This document shows positions 1-7,751 of a DNA stretch of 17,658 bases, piece by piece. The DNA is taken from contig VBKY01000241.1 of the NCBI GenBank assembly GCA_005879255.1, forward strand, positions 1 to 17,658, given 5' to 3'. Made by a program: the position numbers and the translations under genes. The notes below the pieces were generated by a model. That model was not told the DNA's origin and did no database searches. It saw nothing but the letters and a program-made list of their open reading frames with translations. Position 1 is the first letter of the stretch; each line of letters opens with the position of its first letter. The DNA is from Deltaproteobacteria bacterium. Its GTDB lineage: Bacteria; Desulfobacterota_B; Binatia; UBA9968.

Positions 1-971
1 TCCGCGACCGACACCGGGACCGGAAAGAGTTTGAGCCCCTTGGTCAATCTCGGATAGGGCGGGTCGACCTCCGTCCGCGCGGGAATTTTGGCCACGCTCT
101 TACCGACCTCTTGCCCTTCTTTGGATAAGAGGAAGTCTACCAGCAGCCGGGCAGAGTTAGGATGCGGGGCATTGACGGCCATTCCCACCGGATTGAGAGA
201 AACGATGACAGGTTCCAATGCCACCCAATCGATCGGCGCTCCCTGGGCCTTGAATTTTTCGATATTACTGCCGAAACCGTCCAGGTAGATTGGGAACTCG
301 CCGCCGATGAGTAACTGGGTCAACAGCGAGTGACCACTGCGTATGATGAGATCCTGCTGCGCCAGTTTTTTCATGAAAGACAATCCGCGCTCGCGGCCCA
401 TCATCTCCAGCAGGCTGCCGTACAGGATGTAGTCAGCGTCATCCATGGCCATTTTGCCCTTCCACTTGGCGAGCAAAAGTTCCTCGTATGTCTTCGGCAG
501 GTTGTCACGATTAGCCAAGCGGGTATTGTAAGCCAGAACCCGCGTATCCATATAATAGGCCGTCCAATAACCATCGGGATCTTTATACTCATTGGGAAAA
601 GCCTTTTGTTCAGCGGATATGTATTTCTGCAAGTGGCCCGCTTTCTTATGATTAATCATCGCCAGATGGCTGCCGCTAAAAACATCGGCGCGAAACAGCT
701 TCTGCTTGTGCTCGGTGATCGTAATCGTCAAAAGTCTTTCGCTTCCGGTGCGGCGCACATCGAATTTGATGAACGGGTATTTTTTTGTAAACGCTTTTTG
801 TAATGCCTGAACGGTGTCGAGACCCCATGCGGTGTAGAGAACGACCTCTCCTTCGGCCTTGGCTTTTTCGACGACACTGCTGTCCGTCGCCGCCGGCGCG
901 CTCTCGCTAGAGATGCTCCACAGCAACAAGCAGAGCGATAAGCAACGCCAGGCGTTTCTTTTCAATTTCAT
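1..971 (-). CDS. ABC transporter substrate-binding protein, Fe3+/family 1 type (partial, C-terminus beyond window edge)
   Basis: An open frame runs from ATG at 971 to the left edge without a stop, giving 323 codons of the N-terminal and central parts. Residues 1-27 look like a Sec signal peptide: basic MKLKR, a leucine-rich core, and cleavage near SAPA. Family landmarks are FTKKYPFIKFD, the phrase DPDGYWTAYYMDTRVLAYNTR, and the late motif HPNSARLLVDFLLSKEGQ followed by KIPARTEVDP. The same landmarks occur in the SBPs at 3747-4832 and 5307-6323, so the three are paralogues of the Fe3+/2-aminoethylphosphonate-type periplasmic binding protein group. The ligand is unknown; sequences of this group in such genomes often bind organic solutes rather than iron. 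The Shine-Dalgarno (SD) sequence is weak. It is the last gene of a minus-strand row and is separated from the CapA-type gene by the heptad repeat at 983-1046. No permease or ATPase is visible. Confidence 0.88.
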   Translation of the reverse strand, partial: MKLKRNAWRCLSLCLLLWSISSESAPAATDSSVVEKAKAEGEVVLYTAWGLDTVQALQKAFTKKYPFIKFDVRRTGSERLLTITITEHKQKLFRADVFSGSHLAMINHKKAGHLQKYISAEQKAFPNEYKDPDGYWTAYYMDTRVLAYNTRLANRDNLPKTYEELLLAKWKGKMAMDDADYILYGSLLEMMGRERGLSFMKKLAQQDLIIRSGHSLLTQLLIGGEFPIYLDGFGSNIEKFKAQGAPIDWVALEPVIVSLNPVGMAVNAPHPNSARLLVDFLLSKEGQEVGKSVAKIPARTEVDPPYPRLTKGLKLFPVPVSVA

Positions 972-982
972 CGCTTGAGTTG

Positions 983-1046
983 GCCTATGGCATAGGGCTT
1001 ATAGCGTATGGTTCCGACTATATGCCATAAGCTATCAGCCATACGC
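983..1046. repeat. Inverted heptad array A (4 + 4 units of 7 bp, consensus GCNTATG)
   Basis: Left arm 983-1010 reads as four consecutive heptads: GCCTATG, GCATAGG, GCTTATA, GCGTATG. An 8-base centre GTTCCGAC (1011-1018) follows. Right arm 1019-1046 reads TATATGC, CATAAGC, TATCAGC, CATACGC, which is the same unit inverted. The arms can pair as an imperfect hairpin in more than one register. The element starts two bases after the reconstructed stop codon of the CapA-type gene (1049-1051), so it sits where a transcription terminator would be. Element B at 2489-2562 has the same plan and the same GTTCCGAC centre but different heptads. Confidence 0.8.
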
Positions 1047-1083
1047 TCCTACACAGTGATGACACCAACGCCGTCCTGGATTT

Positions 1084-2406
1084 TCACTTCAGTGCCATAG
1101 AGTCGCGAGAGCCGTTGCAGCCGCGTAAGCACGCGCTCGCCGACGCCAGCAAGGGTCTGCCTCGTTGCGCGCGCGGCCGACCGTGTCCGAGATCAATGGG
1201 ATGGAGCCGCGCGTCGCTAAACTGTTTATCTCTAAAATGGCACACCGCAACAAAGTTCTCCCAATAGAGCGGATTCGCGGGATGTCCCTTTTTGCCATGA
1301 TCCGTGCGCGCGTCCCACCAATCGGCGGGCGTTGCCTTAGCGTCAAGATTGAAGCGCTCATACGCATCGGCGGGAAAGGATTTCACTGTCTCGTTCTGGA
1401 AAATAAAATTGCCAACGCTGTAAAAAATCGGCTTGCCCTTGTAAATCTCGATTCCAAGAGGGACATGCGGGCCATGGCCGACGAACAAATCGGCGCCCGC
1501 AGCGATCGCCTCGCGGGCAAAAGCCGGGATGAAATCGGCCGGCTCTTCGCATTCGGTGACGTTGCGTGCTGTGCGCAGGCTCTCGCCACCGAACTCGTGC
1601 CAATGAAGACTCACCACTACCCAATCGGCTTGCCGGCGGGCTTCGCGAATCCACCTGAGATTCTCTTCGAGATCTTGGTCGTCCACGCGTGTACACAAGG
1701 AGAATCCCTCGCCGGCGACGAACCGGTTGCCGCGAACCTGAATTGTCCTTTCGTGGGATTCGCCGGGACGCCGCTCCCTTTCCTTCTCGGGATCAAAGCC
1801 CAGCTCACGCTCGATCCGACTCAACTCCTCGAAGGCCTTGGGATCGACTGTATATGCGGTTTCAAATCCCAACGGGTTCACACCTGGTCTTCCTTGATGG
1901 TCGGGTCGTTGGCTGCCAGCCTTGCCCCAGGGGGCGCTGATGAGAGAGCGCGTGCTCGTTGCATTTGCGGCAATCAGTGCGACTCGACCACTAGGAGTAT
2001 CCAGGTAGCCCGGCGATCTGGCCTCCGCAAGATTTCTCCCCGTGCCCGCGTGCGTGATGCCGCCGTTATCCAAATGCCGCATCGTCGCCAAGACGCCTTC
2101 CTCGCCGAACTCAAACGCATGATTGTTAGCGCAAGAGAGCAGATTGATTCCCATCCAGCGCATTTCTTCCACCAACCGGGGCTCTGTCGTCATGAACGTG
2201 CCGCGACCCATTCGGCTGATAGCCGGCGAGCCTTCGTCCCATCCGCGAACGGTAGTCTCGAGATTCGTGAAGCACGCATCCGCGTCACGCAACAGAGCGA
2301 CGAGGGCCTGGTAGCGCTCTTCGGTAAACGTGGACAGCTTTCGTGTCAACATCGAATCCCCGCCGAGGGCGATCTTACAATTACCTTTTTCTGATTCGTA
2401 CAGCAT
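1084..2406 (-). CDS. CapA-family (PGA_cap) metallophosphatase-like protein, C-terminus frameshifted
   Basis: A 440-residue protein of the CapA/PgsA family, a calcineurin-like metallophosphoesterase fold first known from poly-gamma-glutamate capsule synthesis but also found in catabolic contexts. Visible metal-site motifs are GGDSML (Asp17), TNLETT (48-52), ANNHAFEFGEEG (93-104), SLHWHEFGG (267-274), GHGPHVPLGIE (310-320) and YSVGNFIF (329-336). No signal peptide or membrane anchor is seen, so it is probably cytoplasmic. The conserved C-terminal phrase IDLGHGRPRAQRGRPLLA ends at 1144. After it the frame gives non-family residues and stops at 1084. The next frame continues with a natural-looking tail (GERVLTRLQRLSRLYGTEV, then VGVITV) to a TAG at 1049-1051. 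One missing base near 1144-1148 would restore a 452-residue protein. It lies downstream of the LLM oxidoreductase gene, with repeat B between them. Confidence 0.85.
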   Translation of the reverse strand: MLYESEKGNCKIALGGDSMLTRKLSTFTEERYQALVALLRDADACFTNLETTVRGWDEGSPAISRMGRGTFMTTEPRLVEEMRWMGINLLSCANNHAFEFGEEGVLATMRHLDNGGITHAGTGRNLAEARSPGYLDTPSGRVALIAANATSTRSLISAPWGKAGSQRPDHQGRPGVNPLGFETAYTVDPKAFEELSRIERELGFDPEKERERRPGESHERTIQVRGNRFVAGEGFSLCTRVDDQDLEENLRWIREARRQADWVVVSLHWHEFGGESLRTARNVTECEEPADFIPAFAREAIAAGADLFVGHGPHVPLGIEIYKGKPIFYSVGNFIFQNETVKSFPADAYERFNLDAKATPADWWDARTDHGKKGHPANPLYWENFVAVCHFRDKQFSDARLHPIDLGHGRPRAQRGRPLLASASACLRGCNGSRDSMALK

Positions 2407-2488
2407 CGTTTTACCGCCTATACCGGATTATCATACCAGGAGGAAAACTCGTGCCGCTGTTTCGATCGAAGTGTAATCCCAATACTTG

Positions 2489-2562
2489 GTTCAAAGTTCC
2501 AGGTTTAAGGTTCAACGGCAGATCCGGTTCCGACTTTGAACATTGAACTTTGAACCGTGAAC
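2489..2562. repeat. Inverted heptad array B (4 + 4 units of 7 bp, consensus GTTCAAA)
   Basis: Left arm 2489-2516 is GTTCAAA, GTTCCAG, GTTTAAG, GTTCAAC. An 18-base centre (2517-2534) ends in GTTCCGAC. Right arm 2535-2562 is TTTGAAC, ATTGAAC, TTTGAAC, CGTGAAC, the inverted form of the same unit. It lies 40 bases downstream of the LLM oxidoreductase stop and about 80 bases upstream of the CapA-type start, both on the minus strand. The four-plus-four plan and the GTTCCGAC next to the right arm match element A although the heptads differ. Heptanucleotide short tandem repeats are known from cyanobacteria, but those are direct arrays. The inverted arrangement suggests a hairpin, perhaps a terminator or RNA-stabilising stem. 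Confidence 0.82.
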
Positions 2563-2602
2563 TCTCGATTGGCACAAGTTGCTTTGGCATCCATCCGAAA
2601 GG

Positions 2603-3652
2603 TTACACCGCGGTCGCAGTTTCACTGCGGATGTGCGGCAGCACTTCCGTTCCCATCAGATCGAGGCTCGCTGGGTCATCTCCGGGAGAGCTTAGCCAGA
2701 AGTTGTTGAGCCCCAAACGCGCCAGACTCCGAATTCGCTGAACAATATCCCCAGGCGTGCCCGCGACCGCGAAGCGGTCGACCAGGTATTCAGTCAACCC
2801 CAGCTCGTCAATGAGCCGAGCGTTCTTTCCGGTTTTGTCGCCGTGCTGAGAATAGTCGTATCCTTGATGAAATCGCCGGATGCTTTCCTTGAGACGGCCC
2901 GGAACATGTTTTCCCGCAAGGCCTGATCGCAACGCATGGTTTCCCGAAGATGCGATGCTGGCTCTTATGTCTTTCAACGCTTTTTCTCTGTTCACGGCAA
3001 TACTCAGCCGCGGCGCCCACCAAACTTCCAGCTCGGCCGGATCCCGCCCCGCGGCTTTTGCACCTTCATGAAGTTGCTGTAAGGAAGTCTCGACGATATC
3101 CGATGTCAAACCGGTGCCGATGAGAACTTGATCGCCGACCTGCCCGGCCAAGCGGAGCATCCTTGGTCCTTCCGCTGTCACGCAAATAGGAATGCGCCGC
3201 CGCATCTCAGGGCGCGGCCAGATGAAGCGGTTGTGCCGTCCTCGATACACGGTGTGCCCGTTCTCTAAGAGTTCACGGACAGCAATGATGTAGTCACGCG
3301 TTTCCTCGACCGTGGCCGGCTTGAGCCCGATATTGTGAACCGAACTGTCGCCCCTGCCAATGGCAAGCACGGCTCTGCCCTTTGAAATCAATTCTAGGCT
3401 GACTATTGCGCTCGCCATCACAGACGGCTCTCGCGTCACCGGGTTCGTCACGCGTGGCCCGATCTCTACTCTTTCGCTGTTGAGCGCCATCAGCGTCAAC
3501 GCCACGAAGCACTCCATATTGTGCCACTGTGTGTCGCCGGTGCCGATGCGCGCAAAACCGTAGCGGTCCGCACGCCGCACCGCGTCTGAAAACGCATCCA
3601 GGCTTTGTTTCGGAGGAGGGTGCAGGTGAAGGCCTATGCGGATTTGAGCCAT
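2603..3652 (-). CDS. LLM-class flavin-dependent oxidoreductase (luciferase-like / methylene-H4MPT reductase-like)
   Basis: A 349-residue luciferase-fold (TIM-barrel) oxidoreductase expected to use reduced FMN or F420. Motifs typical of the family are the N-terminal strand MAQIRIGLHLHPPP, GPRVTNPVTREPSVMASAI, GRAVLAIGRGDSS, PEMRRRIPICVTAEGPRMLRLAG, and the C-terminal VAGTPGDIVQRIRSLARLGLNNFWL. The in-frame ORF opens at 3733, but its first 27 residues are only translation of the octad repeat, so I take ATG 3652 by family alignment. No clear SD is present at either start. It follows the SBP at 3747-4832 on the same strand and precedes the CapA-type gene. The substrate is unknown; oxidative ring or C-N bond cleavage, as in RutA-like enzymes, is one possibility but is not shown by the sequence. 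Confidence 0.87.
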   Translation of the reverse strand: MAQIRIGLHLHPPPKQSLDAFSDAVRRADRYGFARIGTGDTQWHNMECFVALTLMALNSERVEIGPRVTNPVTREPSVMASAIVSLELISKGRAVLAIGRGDSSVHNIGLKPATVEETRDYIIAVRELLENGHTVYRGRHNRFIWPRPEMRRRIPICVTAEGPRMLRLAGQVGDQVLIGTGLTSDIVETSLQQLHEGAKAAGRDPAELEVWWAPRLSIAVNREKALKDIRASIASSGNHALRSGLAGKHVPGRLKESIRRFHQGYDYSQHGDKTGKNARLIDELGLTEYLVDRFAVAGTPGDIVQRIRSLARLGLNNFWLSSPGDDPASLDLMGTEVLPHIRSETATAV

Positions 3653-3669
3653 AAGAAAACCGAAGAAAT

Positions 3670-3740
3670 TGGAGTGTTGGAGTGTGGAAGTACTGGAGTG
3701 TTGGGTTTGCAATGCATTACTCCACCACTCCAATACTCCG
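3670..3740. repeat. Inverted octad array C (units of 8 bp, consensus TGGAGTGT)
   Basis: Left arm 3670-3701 reads TGGAGTGT, TGGAGTGT, GGAAGTAC, TGGAGTGT. A centre of about 15 bases (3702-3716) follows. Right arm 3717-3740 reads TTACTCCA, CCACTCCA, ATACTCCG, the inverted unit, with a degenerate continuation. It begins six bases downstream of the SBP stop at 3747-3749 and ends just upstream of the LLM oxidoreductase start. It resembles heptad elements A and B in plan and placement, but its unit is one base longer and GTTCCGAC is absent. It produces a spurious N-terminal extension of the LLM reading frame. Confidence 0.75.
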
Positions 3741-3746
3741 ATCCAC

Positions 3747-4832
3747 TCATCTTACCTCGAAGATATTTTGGAATGTACGCGCGTACTTGTCGAACTCCTC
3801 GGCAAGTTCCGGCTCGCTGGCATAGAACTTAATGCCTTTGGTCAGACGTGAAACGGCCGGTTCCACGTCGAGTCTGCTCGGAATTCTTTTGAAACTGCGC
3901 AGCAAGGTCATTCCTTCCTTGGACAGCACATAGTCCACAAATAGCTTGGCCGCGTTCGGATGCGGAGCTTGAGCGCTAACGGCAATGGGATGCAGGGTAG
4001 CAATCACCGGGTCAAGCGGGACCCACTCGACCGGAGCACTGCGAGTCTTCAGATCCTCAACGTTGGTCGAATAGGTGTTGATGCCGATTGGATGCTCACC
4101 GGCAGCTACCAGGTCAGCGACTTGACTCGACCCGATTCTGAACTCTGGTTTTTGTTGCGCGAGCCGCTTGAAAAATTGCAAGCCTTGTTCCTCTCCAGTG
4201 ACTTTTAGATATTTCAAGAACCATTCATACGCCTTTGAAACCATGGCAAATTTGCCCTTCCATTGGGGCTGCAGCAGATCGGCGTGGCTGCGCGGAACCT
4301 CCTGCGCTTTCAGCATACGCGTATTGTAAACGAGCACGTGCGCGTTCAGATAAGCATCGGTCCAGTATCCGTCAGGGTCTTTGAATCCCGGACCGTAGAA
4401 TTTGCTTTCCGGCGACACATACTTCATCAACAGGCCTTCCTTCTTGGTGATGTACGTGCGTGCCCCGCCGTTCAGCAAGACATCCGCCGCATGTTTTTTT
4501 GCTCTCGCTTCAGATTGGAATCTGATCAAGAGACGGTCGGCAGAGAGGCGATTGAGCTCTGTTTTAATGAAGGGATATTTCTCCTCGAATTTTTTGAGGA
4601 GGCCGTTGTTATCTTCAATATTGAGGGAAGAATAAAAAACCATCTTCCCTTCTTTCTTTGCACCCTCGATGAGCTTGGCAGTGGCATTATCTTGGCCCAG
4701 TACAAAGTTCGGAAGGAAACCGATACAAATAAAAACGATGACGACTAAGACCAGAAGATTAAGTGTGCTCGATCGGCTTATATATTTTCCAAAGATCCGC
4801 TTCTGGTCGATCGTAATCGCTATGCTATGCAT
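3747..4832 (-). CDS. ABC transporter substrate-binding protein, Fe3+/family 1 type
   Basis: A 361-residue secreted binding protein. The N-terminus has a polar stretch of about 24 residues, then a hydrophobic segment (roughly 25-45, LLVLVVIVFICIGFL) and a probable cleavage near VLGQ. Family landmarks are AKLIEGAKKEGKMVFYSS, FEEKYPFIKTELNR, FKDPDGYWTDAYLNAHVLVYNT, HPNAAKLFVDYVLSKEGMTLL and RIPSRLDVEP. It is a paralogue of the SBPs at 1-971 and 5307-6323. The start ATG at 4832 is the only ATG that retains the hydrophobic segment, and it lacks an obvious SD. It is the first gene of the minus-strand row and diverges from the 5307 operon. It would deliver an unknown solute to an ABC permease, none of which is encoded here. 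Confidence 0.9.
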   Translation of the reverse strand: MHSIAITIDQKRIFGKYISRSSTLNLLVLVVIVFICIGFLPNFVLGQDNATAKLIEGAKKEGKMVFYSSLNIEDNNGLLKKFEEKYPFIKTELNRLSADRLLIRFQSEARAKKHAADVLLNGGARTYITKKEGLLMKYVSPESKFYGPGFKDPDGYWTDAYLNAHVLVYNTRMLKAQEVPRSHADLLQPQWKGKFAMVSKAYEWFLKYLKVTGEEQGLQFFKRLAQQKPEFRIGSSQVADLVAAGEHPIGINTYSTNVEDLKTRSAPVEWVPLDPVIATLHPIAVSAQAPHPNAAKLFVDYVLSKEGMTLLRSFKRIPSRLDVEPAVSRLTKGIKFYASEPELAEEFDKYARTFQNIFEVR

Positions 4833-5306
4833 TCGGTGTAATCGATGCGGGATAAAATCTAAGCGACACCCCTAACATTCCCCTGCGCCCAATGTCAAAG
4901 CCACTTTCGGTTGGCTGGAAGACTACTTATACGTCTCCGTGACATAATACTAACTAGGGAAGGTGCGTGCATCAAAAGCTACGCAATGTGCAAATGATAC
5001 GAGACGCGTGAAAAGACCACGCGATCGCGATTCGTTCATAACGCGACCGCCGAGCGGGGAAGGACGGCCCAGATGTTTTCTTAGCTGAGGCAGGCTGAGC
5101 GCGCTCGCCAACAAGGACTTTCAGTACTGACAAAGAGCTACCTTCCCGGAAAGCTCAAGAGTAAGATTGAGGACCCCCCGCGGAGATTGGCTTTGGCGCC
5201 GCGCCTGTACTATAAGGTTGGACCGAAAAGAATGTTGCCGATTCTAGTCTTCTGGCTTTTTGCTCTAGCGGCTTTTCTCTTGAACGCAAATCTCGGGAGG
5301 ACCTTG
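4833..5306. other. Divergent intergenic region between two SBP operons
   Basis: About 470 bases lie between the divergent SBP genes, and no convincing ORF was found. On the minus strand a perfect -35 hexamer TTGACA occurs at 4898-4893, about 60 bases upstream of the 4832 start, but no good -10 follows at 16-18 bases. On the plus strand a candidate promoter is listed at 5187-5216. An in-frame extension of the downstream SBP enters this region from about 5187, but the strong ribosome site at 5295-5300 favours the later start. No tRNA, riboswitch or clear operator was recognised. Confidence 0.5.
5187..5216 (+). promoter_or_regulatory. Candidate sigma70-like promoter of the 5307 operon
   Basis: TTGGCT at 5187-5192 and TATAAG at 5211-5216 are separated by 18 bases, about 90 bases upstream of the SBP ATG at 5307. 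The match is partial in both hexamers and rests on pattern and position only. Confidence 0.22.
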
Positions 5307-6323
5307 ATGAAGGCGTTGGCGCGTTCGTTTCTGGTCCTGTTCTTTTTAGTCTTATTCCCTGCTTTCGCCCGGCCGCAGGGAGGCTTGGATTCAAAGCTGA
5401 TAGAAGGCGCAAAAAAGGAAAAACGTTTAGTCCATTGGACGACGATGACCTTAAGCCAGAGCAAACAGGTCGTGGATGCCTTTCAAAAGAAATATCCTTT
5501 CATTGAGATGGATCTTTTTCGCACCGGCGGTGATGCGATGCTCAATAAAATCTTCACCGAGGATCGCGCCGGCAGCCACCTATGGGATGTGATCCTCACT
5601 CGAGGAGATATGTTTCTTCCCTTAATGAAGAGAAATCTCCTCGCTTCTTATCGCTCTCCCGAGACTAAGAAAATTCCCGCGGATCTTTTCGATAAGAACG
5701 GCTATTGGACGGGATATTATGTCAACCCCTACACTTTGGGTTACAACACCAAGTGGGTCAAGAAAGAAGAGGTGCCCAAGACCTATGAGGAGTTGCTTAA
5801 TCCAAAATGGAAAGGGCAAAAGATATCCGTTGATAATACCTCCTATAACCTGCTTGCCGGCCTCATCACCGCCTGGGGCAAGGACAAGGCTATTGCTTAC
5901 TTCAAGAGACTCGCCGCCCAGGAGCCATCCGTCATGCGCGGCGACACCAACAGAGTCCAGCTCGCTGCGGCCGGAGAATTCCCGCTGATTATTTCCTTCG
6001 CGCCGATTATTCAGCGGGCGACTTCCGAGGGCGCGCCCATCGACTGGGTTCCGCTGGAGCCGGTTTCAGTGCAGGTCAATCCTCTGTTGCTTGGAGCGAA
6101 GTCTGCTCACCCAAACGCGGCCAAACTCTTCGTCGACTTCGTGCTTTCCGAAGAAGGGCAAAAGCAGCTGGTTGGCCTCAGTCGGATACCGGTTCGTGAA
6201 GATGTGAAACCGCAACCCGCCCGACTATTCGGTGGATACAAGCGGATCGTCGAAAGCCCCGACGGGTATGAAAATTTCTCCGAGGTCATAAGACTATATC
6301 AAGAGATCTTCAACATCCGCTGA
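5307..6323 (+). CDS. ABC transporter substrate-binding protein, Fe3+/family 1 type
   Basis: A 338-residue periplasmic binding protein. I place the start at ATG 5307 because GGGAGG at 5295-5300 is an ideal SD and the first 21 residues form a classic signal peptide (MKALARS, hydrophobic core, AFA then RPQ). The frame is open upstream to a TTG at 5187, but that extension adds a second, unlikely hydrophobic segment. Landmarks are SKLIEGAKKEKRLVHW, FQKKYPFIEMDLFRTGGD, KNGYWTGYYVNPYTLGYNTKW, HPNAAKLFVDFVLSEEGQKQL and SRIPVREDVKP. It is the first gene of a plus-strand operon; the amidohydrolase begins 37 bases downstream. The co-encoded hydrolases suggest it captures their substrate, probably a nitrogenous organic compound (inference). 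No permease genes are near. Confidence 0.9.
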   Translation: MKALARSFLVLFFLVLFPAFARPQGGLDSKLIEGAKKEKRLVHWTTMTLSQSKQVVDAFQKKYPFIEMDLFRTGGDAMLNKIFTEDRAGSHLWDVILTRGDMFLPLMKRNLLASYRSPETKKIPADLFDKNGYWTGYYVNPYTLGYNTKWVKKEEVPKTYEELLNPKWKGQKISVDNTSYNLLAGLITAWGKDKAIAYFKRLAAQEPSVMRGDTNRVQLAAAGEFPLIISFAPIIQRATSEGAPIDWVPLEPVSVQVNPLLLGAKSAHPNAAKLFVDFVLSEEGQKQLVGLSRIPVREDVKPQPARLFGGYKRIVESPDGYENFSEVIRLYQEIFNIR

Positions 6324-6360
6324 TTGCTGATGCGCCTCCAATCGTCGAGATGAGAGCTGC

Positions 6361-7751
6361 ATGACCACGGTCATTCACCACGCCACGATCGTAACTGGAG
6401 CTCGCGACCTATCCATTCATTTCAATGCCGCCATTGCCATCGAAAACGACTTGATCGCAGCTATTGGTCCCACTGATGAGGTCATGGCGCGCTTTCCTAA
6501 TGCAGAGAACGTCGATGGGCGGGGCAAGCTGGTGATGCCTGGATTCGCCAACTGTCACACGCACTTTGTCAGAATCCTCGCGCGCGGAATCTTCGAAGAT
6601 CAAAACGCGCCTAACCGGCCCCCGTTCACCCGCAAAAGGCGGGTTCCGTTTCCGCCGCTCAGGCCGGAACAACGCGCGGCCATGGCACGCCTTGGCGTGC
6701 TTGAGGCGCTGCGCAGTGGCACCACCGCTGCCATGGATATCACCAACAACATCCAGGATTACGCTGAAGCCATCGTCGCGACGGGGCTCCGTCTTGTCCT
6801 GGCCGAGCAGGTATCGGACCGGGCCAAAGGAGTTCGCGTCGGCGAGCCGGGCGTCTTCGAGGCTGACCCAGAACTCGCCGACAAGGGCTTACAGCGGATT
6901 GCCGATCTTCACGCCAAGTGGCACGGCGCCGGAAACGGCCTCGTCACCGTCGCGGTTGCGGCCCACGCTCCGGATATGGTCTCCCCAGCGCTCTTGCAAG
7001 CGCTGCGCGACTTGCGAGAAAAGCTCGACACCATCGCCACCATCCACCTGAATCAGTATTGGGGCGAAGTAGAGGTGATCAAGAACACTTACGGAATGCT
7101 TCCCACGGAATATTTGGCCCGCCATGGATTTCTCCAGGAGCGGCTCGTTGCTGCTCACTGCCGGTGCATGACGCCGGAAGAAGAAAAAATTCTCGGAGCT
7201 TCGGGGGCTTCAGTCAGCTTCAACCCGGTGGTCGCGGCGCGTTCGGGGAACAGTCCGCGCATTACCGACTTGGAGGCCTCCGGTTGCAGGATCGCTCTGG
7301 GCACCGACGAATTCACCGAGGATATGGTGCAGGTGTTGCGCAGCGCGGTGCTGATCGAGCGGTTGCGTCTGAAAGAGAGTGAACGCCCGAGACCCGAGGA
7401 GGCAATGCTTTGGGGACGGTTAACGGCTACCGTGCCTTGAACTTAAAAGGCTGCGGATTCTTGCAGGTCGGCAGCAAGGCGGACTTGATCGTCGTAAGTA
7501 CTCGACACGCTCATCTGGTCCCGACGTTACGGCCCGTCGCGGTTTTCGTGTACCAAGGACAGGCCCGCGACGTGGAATCGGTGATGGTCGACGGACGCTG
7601 GCTCATGCGGGATGGTAAAGTGCTATCGATGGACGAGGAAGAGGTCATTCGCGAAGCGGACCGTATGAGCCGGGAAATCTGGCTCCGTTACTTCAAGGAT
7701 CATCCCGATCTGGAGATGCCCGACGGCTTTGACACCGGTTTTAGCGGTTAA
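6361..7751 (+). CDS. SsnA/Atz-type metal-dependent amidohydrolase, split by a single-base frameshift
   Basis: Cytosine-deaminase/chlorohydrolase branch of the amidohydrolase superfamily (SsnA, AtzA-C, TrzN relatives). The first fragment (6361-7440, 359 residues) carries the metal ligands: the HxH of GFANCHTHF (His66, His68), IHLNQYWGE (His229), VAAHCRCM (His266) and ALGTDEF (Asp316). Its last residues go out of phase after EAMLWG. The second fragment (from 7410, in the next frame, to 7751) begins GTVNGYRALNLKGCG and continues with GSKADLIVVSTRHAHLVP, the standard C-terminal beta-sandwich. Adding one G to the G4 run at 7412-7415 joins them into a protein of about 463 residues, normal for the family. 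It probably hydrolyses a C-N or C-halogen bond on a heterocycle or ureide; the substrate is unknown. It lies between the SBP and the GatC-like/amidase pair. Confidence 0.85.

Noticed and set aside
330..803. Plus-strand ORF of 157 codons near the left edge
   Set aside because: It is antisense to the partial SBP gene, whose minus-strand frame is open and has family motifs throughout.
1165..2394. Long plus-strand ORF (409 codons) opposite the CapA gene
   Set aside because: It is the antisense shadow of CapA; the opposite frame has clear metal-site motifs and this one has none.
2343..2546. Plus-strand ORF with a perfect-looking AGGAGG near 2440
   Set aside because: Its coding part runs through heptad array B and matches nothing; the SD-like string is taken as chance.
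3653..3733. Longer N-terminus of the LLM oxidoreductase from 3733
   Set aside because: The added 27 residues are translated octad repeat; the family N-terminus begins at MAQIRIG (3652).
983..3740. Tandem 7/8-mers as a CRISPR array
   Set aside because: Units are far too short, have no spacers and occur in opposed arms; no cas genes are present.
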